Origin: Scatomorpha gallistercoris
GTDB lineage: Bacteria; Bacillota; Clostridia; Oscillospirales; Oscillospiraceae
Length of the DNA stretch: 24,731 nucleotides
Reading direction: 5' to 3'
Assembly: GCA_018713005.1 (NCBI GenBank)
Contig: DVFX01000110.1
Coordinates: 1 to 24,731, forward strand
The position numbers and the translations under genes were made by a program. Under the pieces are notes generated by a model. It was not told the DNA's origin, searched no databases, and was given only the letters and a program-made list of their open reading frames with translations. Below, piece after piece: positions 20,881 through 24,731 of this stretch (positions are counted from its first letter, which is position 1; every line of letters begins with the position of its first letter).

Positions 20881-21452
20881 TTACGGCTGAATCCCTCGAA
20901 CAGCTTCGCCGCCAGTACTCCAACCGTCACCGAGGCTATCGAGCTTATCCAGACTGCGGGCAGTATGTCGAAGGGCGCGGCTGAGCCGTTCGCCGCGCGC
21001 ACCGCCGCCACCGTGGTGGGCAGCAGCTGGATTGAGGCAGTATTTATGACAACGAGCAGACAAAGCTCGCTGCTTGCCACGCCGTTTTTTGCATGTTTCG
21101 CCATTCCCCGCGCGGCGCGGATGCCCATAGGCGTCGCCGCATTGCCCAGCCCCAGCAGGTTGGCCGAGACGTTGGCAGAGAGCGCAGAGAGCGTTTCCGG
21201 CTCCCGTGAGGCCTTCGGAAACAGCCTCCCGAGCAGCGGCTTCAAAAGCTTTGAAAGGGAGTCCATGAGCCCGGAACGCCGCATGATTTCTAACACTCCG
21301 CTCCACAGGCATATCAGTCCGCCGGTGCCAAGTATGAATTCGACCGCCGCTCCCGCACCTTCCAGAGAAGCCGTGCCTGTTTGTCCAAATCGTCCCGACA
21401 ACACCCCAAATACCACAGATATCGCAAGGGCTCCGGCCCACAAGCTTGACAT
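20877..21452 (-). CDS. spmA: Spore maturation protein A
   Basis: 191 aa from ATG at 21452, with Gate-domain segments GLICLWSGVLEIMRRSGLMDSLSKLLKPLLGRLFP, SANLLGLGNAATPMGIRAA and CLLVVINTASIQLLPTTV. These are the recognisable SpmA core. It partners SpmB in the inner spore membrane region. The frame extends upstream to 21494, but that part (MPIIFAINWG...) falls in the leader and does not look like an SpmA start. The upstream GGGGGGT is a rather distant ribosome binding site. It is divergent from abrB, with a sigma-E-like promoter in the 148-bp gap. Confidence 0.94.
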   Translation of the reverse strand: MSSLWAGALAISVVFGVLSGRFGQTGTASLEGAGAAVEFILGTGGLICLWSGVLEIMRRSGLMDSLSKLLKPLLGRLFPKASREPETLSALSANVSANLLGLGNAATPMGIRAARGMAKHAKNGVASSELCLLVVINTASIQLLPTTVAAVRAANGSAAPFDILPAVWISSIASVTVGVLAAKLFEGFSRK

Positions 21453-21508
21453 TTTTGTACATACCCCCCAATTAATCGCAAAAATTATTGGCACTTTTGG
21501 CTGGTGGA

Positions 21509-21537
21509 TATGTATGCCTTATCTGTTGACTTTATGA
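21509..21537 (-). promoter_or_regulatory. Sigma-E-like promoter of spmA-spmB
   Basis: On the minus strand TCATAAA (21537-21531), 14 bp, then CATACATA (21516-21509). This matches the Bacillus sigma-E pattern (KMATATT-N14-CATACAMT) at five of seven and seven of eight positions by eye. spmA-spmB belong to the sigma-E regulon in Bacillus, which supports the call. Its -35 abuts the -35 of the opposed abrB promoter. Confidence 0.5.
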
Positions 21538-21554
21538 CAATTCTCGTATATAAT
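21526..21554 (+). promoter_or_regulatory. Sigma-A promoter of the abrB-like gene
   Basis: TTGACT (21526-21531), a 17-bp spacer and a perfect TATAAT (21549-21554). The predicted start is near 21561, giving a leader of about 40 nt with GGAGGG before the ATG. Confidence 0.85.
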
Positions 21555-21600
21555 TTTAAAGTGCCGTATTTAAACGCGCGGCAGATTTGGAGGGAATATT

Positions 21601-21846
21601 ATGAAGTCAACAGGGATCGTAAGGAAAGTCGATGAGCTCGGACGTATCGTCCTGCCCATTGAACTGCGAAGGACTCTGGATATCGCCGAAAAGGACTCTA
21701 TGGAGATCTACATAGAAGGCGACACCATTATCCTTAAGAAGTACCAGCCGGCATGCATTTTCTGTGACAATGCCAGGGATATAGTGACCTATCGCGGCAA
21801 AAATGTTTGCTCTGATTGCATACGCATGCTGGAGGAAAAGATCTGA
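21601..21846 (+). CDS. AbrB/SpoVT-type transition-state regulator with C-terminal zinc ribbon
   Basis: 81 aa. Residues 1-48 form the swapped-hairpin DNA-binding domain: STGIVRKVDELGRIVLPIELRRTLDIAEKDSMEIYIEGDTIILKKY, very close to AbrB/Abh. The C-terminal part, unlike Bacillus AbrB, holds two CxxC pairs (Cys52, Cys55; Cys70, Cys73), a probable zinc ribbon often seen in clostridial members. Such regulators repress stationary-phase and sporulation genes during growth. GGAGGG nine bases upstream supports the start. It stands alone with its own promoter and terminator, divergent from spmA, which suggests it might control that shared region. Confidence 0.93.
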   Translation: MKSTGIVRKVDELGRIVLPIELRRTLDIAEKDSMEIYIEGDTIILKKYQPACIFCDNARDIVTYRGKNVCSDCIRMLEEKI

Positions 21847-21916
21847 CCCCCTGAGGGTGCAAAATTACAAGACGGGACGTGAGGCTTTGGTCTGGCGTCC
21901 TTTCTTTATTATCAGC

Positions 21917-21955
21917 AGGCGCGGCGCCGGAGAGCTTCCGTCGCCGCGCCTTTTT
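21917..21955 (+). terminator. Intrinsic terminator after the abrB-like gene
   Basis: A perfect 10-bp stem AGGCGCGGCG/CGCCGCGCCT (21917-21926 with 21942-21951), an inner CGG/CCG stem in the loop, and a T5 run. Confidence 0.92.
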
Positions 21956-22006
21956 GTGCGTTAATATTGACTGTAAGCGCCGAAAGCGTTACAATATTAC
22001 GATATT

Positions 22007-23140
22007 TCAGTTGCTGTGCGCCAAAGTAGTGCGGGCCTCGTACACGGCGCGGCAGAACGCGTCCATATCCTCCCCGGTGGTGTAGCGCGAAAGGCCGATG
22101 CGCAGCGTGCCGTCTATCACGGCGGCGGGCAGGCCCATTGCCTCGAGCACATGGCTGCGCGCGCCGCGCTTGCAGGCCGAGGAGCGCGAGACGTATATGC
22201 CGCGCGCCTCGAGGAAGTTCATCAGTACCTCGCTCCTGTAGCCGGGCAGGGATATGCTGAGTATGTGGGGAGCCCCGCCCCCTATGGTGACAAGGCCGGG
22301 GTTTTCGCGCCCGAGCCGCTCCGCCGCCATATCCCTCAGCGTGCGCATGTGCTCCTGGTACTCGGCGGCGCGCGCAGCACCTATACGCGCGGCCTCGCCG
22401 AAGGCGCAGATGTACGGCACGTTCTCCGTTCCGGCGCGCCTGCCGTCCTCCTGGGCCCCGCCTACAATGAGCGGGCGCAGGCGCACGCCCTTTTTGATGT
22501 AGAGGGCGCCTATGCCCTTCGGCGCGTGTATCTTGTGTCCGGAGATGCTTATCAGATCCGCGCCGAGCGTCCTGGCTTTGAACGGCACCTTCAGGAAACC
22601 CTGCACGGCGTCCGTGTGCAGCAGTGCGTTGGGGTTGGACTTCTTCAGGAGTTTGGCCATGGACGCGATGTCCGTCACCGCGCCGGTCTCGTTGTTCACA
22701 AGCATGAGCGAGACGAGCACGGTGTCAGGCCGCAGGGCCGCCTGCAGCTGCTCCGGCGTCACGGCTCCGGACTTGTCCGGAGTGAGACGCGTGACTTCGT
22801 ACCCGCGCCGCTCGAGCTCGTCGAGGCCATGCCGCACGGCGTCGTGCTCTACAGTGGAGCTTATCACATGCCCCCCCTTGCGCGAGACGTACTCCGCGCC
22901 GGACCAGAGCGCCCAGTTGTCGCTCTCCGAGCCGCAAGAGGTAAAGACGAGCTCGCCGCTATCACAACCCAGAGCGGCGGCGACGCTCTTCCTCGCCGCA
23001 TCCACCAGCTTCCTGGCCGCACGCCCTTTTGCGTGGGTCGAGCTGGGGTTGCCGTATTCAGCCGTCATGGCGTTCAGCGCGGCCTCGGCCGCCTCCGGGC
23101 AGACGCGGGTTGTCGCGGCGTTGTCGAGATATATTTCCAC
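22007..23140 (-). CDS. Cysteine desulfurase (NifS/IscS family)
   Basis: 377 aa, a class V PLP enzyme that takes sulfur from cysteine as a persulfide for Fe-S clusters and thiolated tRNA. Landmarks are IYLDNAATT at the N-terminus, His99 (STVEHDAV), NNETGAV, the PLP lysine in SISGHKIHAPKG (Lys203), and the mobile catalytic Cys323 in SRSSACKRGARSHVL. The start is GTG at 23140, preceded by GAAAGGTG; longer frames run into the divergent gene and are shadows. It is divergent from mtaB, whose rSAM and methylthiolation clusters need sulfur, so a functional link is plausible. The exact class (IscS, SufS, NifS) is not resolved. Confidence 0.95.
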   Translation of the reverse strand: MEIYLDNAATTRVCPEAAEAALNAMTAEYGNPSSTHAKGRAARKLVDAARKSVAAALGCDSGELVFTSCGSESDNWALWSGAEYVSRKGGHVISSTVEHDAVRHGLDELERRGYEVTRLTPDKSGAVTPEQLQAALRPDTVLVSLMLVNNETGAVTDIASMAKLLKKSNPNALLHTDAVQGFLKVPFKARTLGADLISISGHKIHAPKGIGALYIKKGVRLRPLIVGGAQEDGRRAGTENVPYICAFGEAARIGAARAAEYQEHMRTLRDMAAERLGRENPGLVTIGGGAPHILSISLPGYRSEVLMNFLEARGIYVSRSSACKRGARSHVLEAMGLPAAVIDGTLRIGLSRYTTGEDMDAFCRAVYEARTTLAHSN

Positions 23141-23170
23141 AGTTACACACCTTTCAAGTGAGGTCATCAT

Positions 23171-24475
23171 ATGCTGTATATTATAAACACCCTGGGCTGC
23201 AAGGTCAACCAGTATGAGACCCAGGCGATGGAGGCCATCCTGCGCTCCCACGGCCACCGCCCCGCCGAAGGCGGCGAAGCGGCGGACTGCGTAATCGTCA
23301 ACACCTGCGCCGTCACCGCCGAGAGCGGCCGCAAGTCCAGGCAGGCGCTCAGGCGGCTCGAGGGCGAGAACCCCGGCGCTGTGAGCGCCGTCTGCGGCTG
23401 CTGGTCGCAGACCGACGAGCGGGCGAAGGCGCTCGCCGACGTGGTCTGGGGCAGCTCCGACCGGCAGGGCTTCGTCGCCGCCGTGGAGAAGGCCGTGTCC
23501 GACAGGCAGCGGAACGTACACATCGACGCCCCCTTCGCGCGCAAGGTCATAGAGGACTTACCCGCCGGGGCCTACGAGGGCCACGCCCGGGCCTGGCTCA
23601 AGATAGAGGACGGCTGCGCCAACTTCTGCTCCTACTGCATCATACCCTACGCCCGGGGCGGCGTGCGCTCGCTGCCGCTCGGGCGCATAGGCGCCGAGGC
23701 CGCTCGCCTGGCCGATGAGGGCTACCGCGAGATAGTGCTGACCGGTATCGAAGTCGCCTCCTACGGGCGCGACCTGCCGGGCAGGCCCACGCTTGCAGAC
23801 GCCATTGAGGCGGTCTACGCCGCCGCGCCCGAGGCGCGCATACGCCTCGGCTCCATAGAGCCGACAGTCCTCACCGAGGAGTGGTGCATGCGCATGGCGA
23901 AAATACCCACGCTCTGCCCCCACTTCCACCTCTCCATGCAGTCCGGCAGCGACGGGGTGCTGGAGCGCATGAAGCGCAAATACACGACGGCGGAGTTTTA
24001 CGCCGTGTGTGAGCGCCTGCGCCGCTATTTCCCGCACTGCGCGCTGACCACCGACCTCATCACCGGCTTCCCCGGCGAGACGGAGGCGGAGTTTCAGGAG
24101 ACGCTCGATTTTATACGCAAGTGCGCCTTCGCGGCCATGCACGTTTTCCCCTATTCGCGCCGCCCGGGCACGGCGGCGGACAAGCTGCCCGGTCAGCTCA
24201 CTCACGCGGTGAAAAATGAACGCGCACACGCCGCGCATGAGGCAGCCCTGGAAATGCAGCGGGAATATTTAGAAAGCTGCGTGGGCACTGTCCAGGCCGT
24301 GCTGTTTGAAACCGAGGAAAACGGATACTCAACCGGACACGCGCCAAATTACACAGAAGTCCGTATTGAGGGCGAAAGCCTGCGCGGGCTTGTCAAAATG
24401 GTTAAAATTCAGGCAGTCTCTGGGCAAATGCTTGTTGGTACGTCTATTGACGCGGATGGGCCGGAAAAGTTATAA
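23171..24475 (+). CDS. mtaB: tRNA t6A37 methylthiotransferase
   Basis: 434 aa, a radical SAM enzyme that adds a methylthio group to t6A37 of ANN-decoding tRNAs. The UPF0004 domain has Cys10, Cys46 and Cys75 for the auxiliary [4Fe-4S] cluster (NTLGCKVNQYE, VNTCAVT, AVCGC). The radical SAM core has C-x3-C-x2-C at 148-155 (GCANFCSYC). The C-terminal TRAM-like region follows FPYSRRPGTAA. LGCKVNQYE is characteristic of MtaB rather than MiaB. GTGAGG lies seven bases before the ATG. Only 30 bp separate its start from the divergent desulfurase, and the desulfurase promoter lies inside its first codons. Its own promoter must lie within the desulfurase gene. Confidence 0.96.
   Translation: MLYIINTLGCKVNQYETQAMEAILRSHGHRPAEGGEAADCVIVNTCAVTAESGRKSRQALRRLEGENPGAVSAVCGCWSQTDERAKALADVVWGSSDRQGFVAAVEKAVSDRQRNVHIDAPFARKVIEDLPAGAYEGHARAWLKIEDGCANFCSYCIIPYARGGVRSLPLGRIGAEAARLADEGYREIVLTGIEVASYGRDLPGRPTLADAIEAVYAAAPEARIRLGSIEPTVLTEEWCMRMAKIPTLCPHFHLSMQSGSDGVLERMKRKYTTAEFYAVCERLRRYFPHCALTTDLITGFPGETEAEFQETLDFIRKCAFAAMHVFPYSRRPGTAADKLPGQLTHAVKNERAHAAHEAALEMQREYLESCVGTVQAVLFETEENGYSTGHAPNYTEVRIEGESLRGLVKMVKIQAVSGQMLVGTSIDADGPEKL
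23180..23208 (-). promoter_or_regulatory. Cysteine desulfurase promoter inside mtaB
   Basis: On the minus strand TTGACC (23208-23203), exactly 17 bp, then a perfect TATAAT (23185-23180). The predicted start at about 23173 lies within the mtaB ATG region, giving a leader of about 33 nt to the GTG start. Confidence 0.75.
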
Positions 24476-24476
24476 T
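24447..24476 (+). promoter_or_regulatory. serC promoter overlapping the mtaB stop
   Basis: TTGACG (24447-24452), an 18-bp spacer and a perfect TATAAT (24471-24476). The mtaB TAA stop (24473-24475) lies inside the -10. The predicted start is near 24483, with a short leader of about 37 nt to serC. Confidence 0.7.
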
Positions 24477-24519
24477 TTATGATTAGTACCCACAAAAAAT
24501 AATGAAGGGAGCCTGACCT

Positions 24520-24731
24520 ATGGCTGAAAGGGCTTACAATTTCGCGGCAGGCCCGGCGTGTATGCCGGAGCCGGTACTCAAAAAGGCGCAGTCGGAGATG
24601 CTCAACTGGCACGGCTGCGGCATGAGCGTGATGGAGATGAGTCACCGCGGAAGTCAGTTCGCCGAGATACTCGCCTCCGCCAAGGAGAGCTTCAAACGGC
24701 TTTTGAACGTCCCCGATACGCACGAGGTGCT
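24520..24731 (+). CDS. serC: Phosphoserine aminotransferase, N-terminal part (cut by window end)
   Basis: The 70 codons visible begin MAERAYNFAAGPACMPEPVL and continue with AQSEMLNWHGCGMSVMEMSHRG. This matches the highly conserved SerC start (NFxAGPA-x-LP, then G-x-S-V-M-E-x-S-HR). SerC is a PLP enzyme converting 3-phosphohydroxypyruvate and glutamate to phosphoserine and 2-oxoglutarate in serine synthesis. GAAGGGAG at 24504-24511 supports the start. It has its own promoter at the end of mtaB. The PLP lysine and the rest lie beyond the window. Confidence 0.93.
   Translation, partial: MAERAYNFAAGPACMPEPVLKKAQSEMLNWHGCGMSVMEMSHRGSQFAEILASAKESFKRLLNVPDTHEV

Noticed and set aside
22016..23161. 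Plus-strand frame of 381 codons opposite the cysteine desulfurase
   Set aside because: Antisense shadow of a complete, motif-perfect gene.
24476..24520. Riboswitch or T-box leader of serC
   Set aside because: The leader is only about 40 nt and has no stem pattern.
1..24731. CRISPR arrays, insertion sequences or prophage genes
   Set aside because: No regularly spaced repeats, transposase motifs, terminal inverted repeats around a gene, or phage structural genes were seen.

Overview
The window reads as chromosomal DNA of an anaerobic, endospore-forming, GC-rich member of the Clostridia, probably an Oscillospirales-type gut organism. This rests on spoVAD/spoVAE, spmA/spmB, an AbrB-type regulator with a zinc ribbon, DUF1934 next to argS, recD2-comF, strong AGGAGG-type ribosome binding sites, sigma-A promoters with 17-bp spacers, and 4Fe-4S proteins with no respiratory oxygen genes in view. 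The taxonomic call is inference. No rRNA, tRNA, IS element, phage gene or CRISPR array was recognised.

Layout. Positions 1-510 hold the end of an ArsP/YraQ-like permease, a small CxxC thioredoxin-fold protein, and what looks like a decayed arsenate reductase start; this part is visibly less GC-rich than the rest. Positions 632-3028 form a redox module: a Crp/Fnr regulator with its own promoter and terminator, facing a minus-strand pair (ferredoxin, NapH-like membrane Fe-S protein) and, further upstream, a DUF2871 membrane protein with a 67-aa coiled-coil partner. A GTGAT/ATCAC palindrome centred about 41 bp before the predicted ferredoxin transcription start, together with a Crp-like R-E-x-x-x-R recognition helix in the regulator, suggests the regulator activates the Fe-S operon. 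Positions 3262-4784 carry an SGNH hydrolase and a nucleotidyltransferase (minus).

Positions 4932-6321 carry spoVAD-spoVAE without spoVAC. They converge, across a bidirectional terminator, on ybjQ, which is followed by tatD (minus). An O-antigen-ligase-like membrane protein and a FolD homologue (plus) run to another bidirectional terminator at 9789-9818. The FolD homologue lacks the usual catalytic Lys and Gln. From the other side comes a long minus-strand cluster: uvrA, a 103-aa membrane-anchored protein, recD2, comF and an mreB paralogue.

The 17033-17561 gap is the largest non-coding stretch. It holds the uvrA promoter, two tandem minus-strand terminators, a pair of overlapping opposed promoters that could make a ~105-nt CU-rich small RNA, and the argS terminator. 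DUF1934-argS follow as an overlapping pair (minus) behind their own promoter, then a SLOG protein and spmA-spmB (minus). The spmA and abrB promoters are divergent and interleaved: a sigma-E-like site for spmA and a sigma-A site for abrB. Last come a cysteine desulfurase and mtaB, divergent with only 30 bp between start codons, and the 5' end of serC.

The most interesting items are the Crp/Fnr-ferredoxin-NapH-DUF2871 module with its operator, the candidate small RNA between uvrA and argS, the active-site-altered FolD, and the desulfurase promoter embedded in the mtaB coding sequence.
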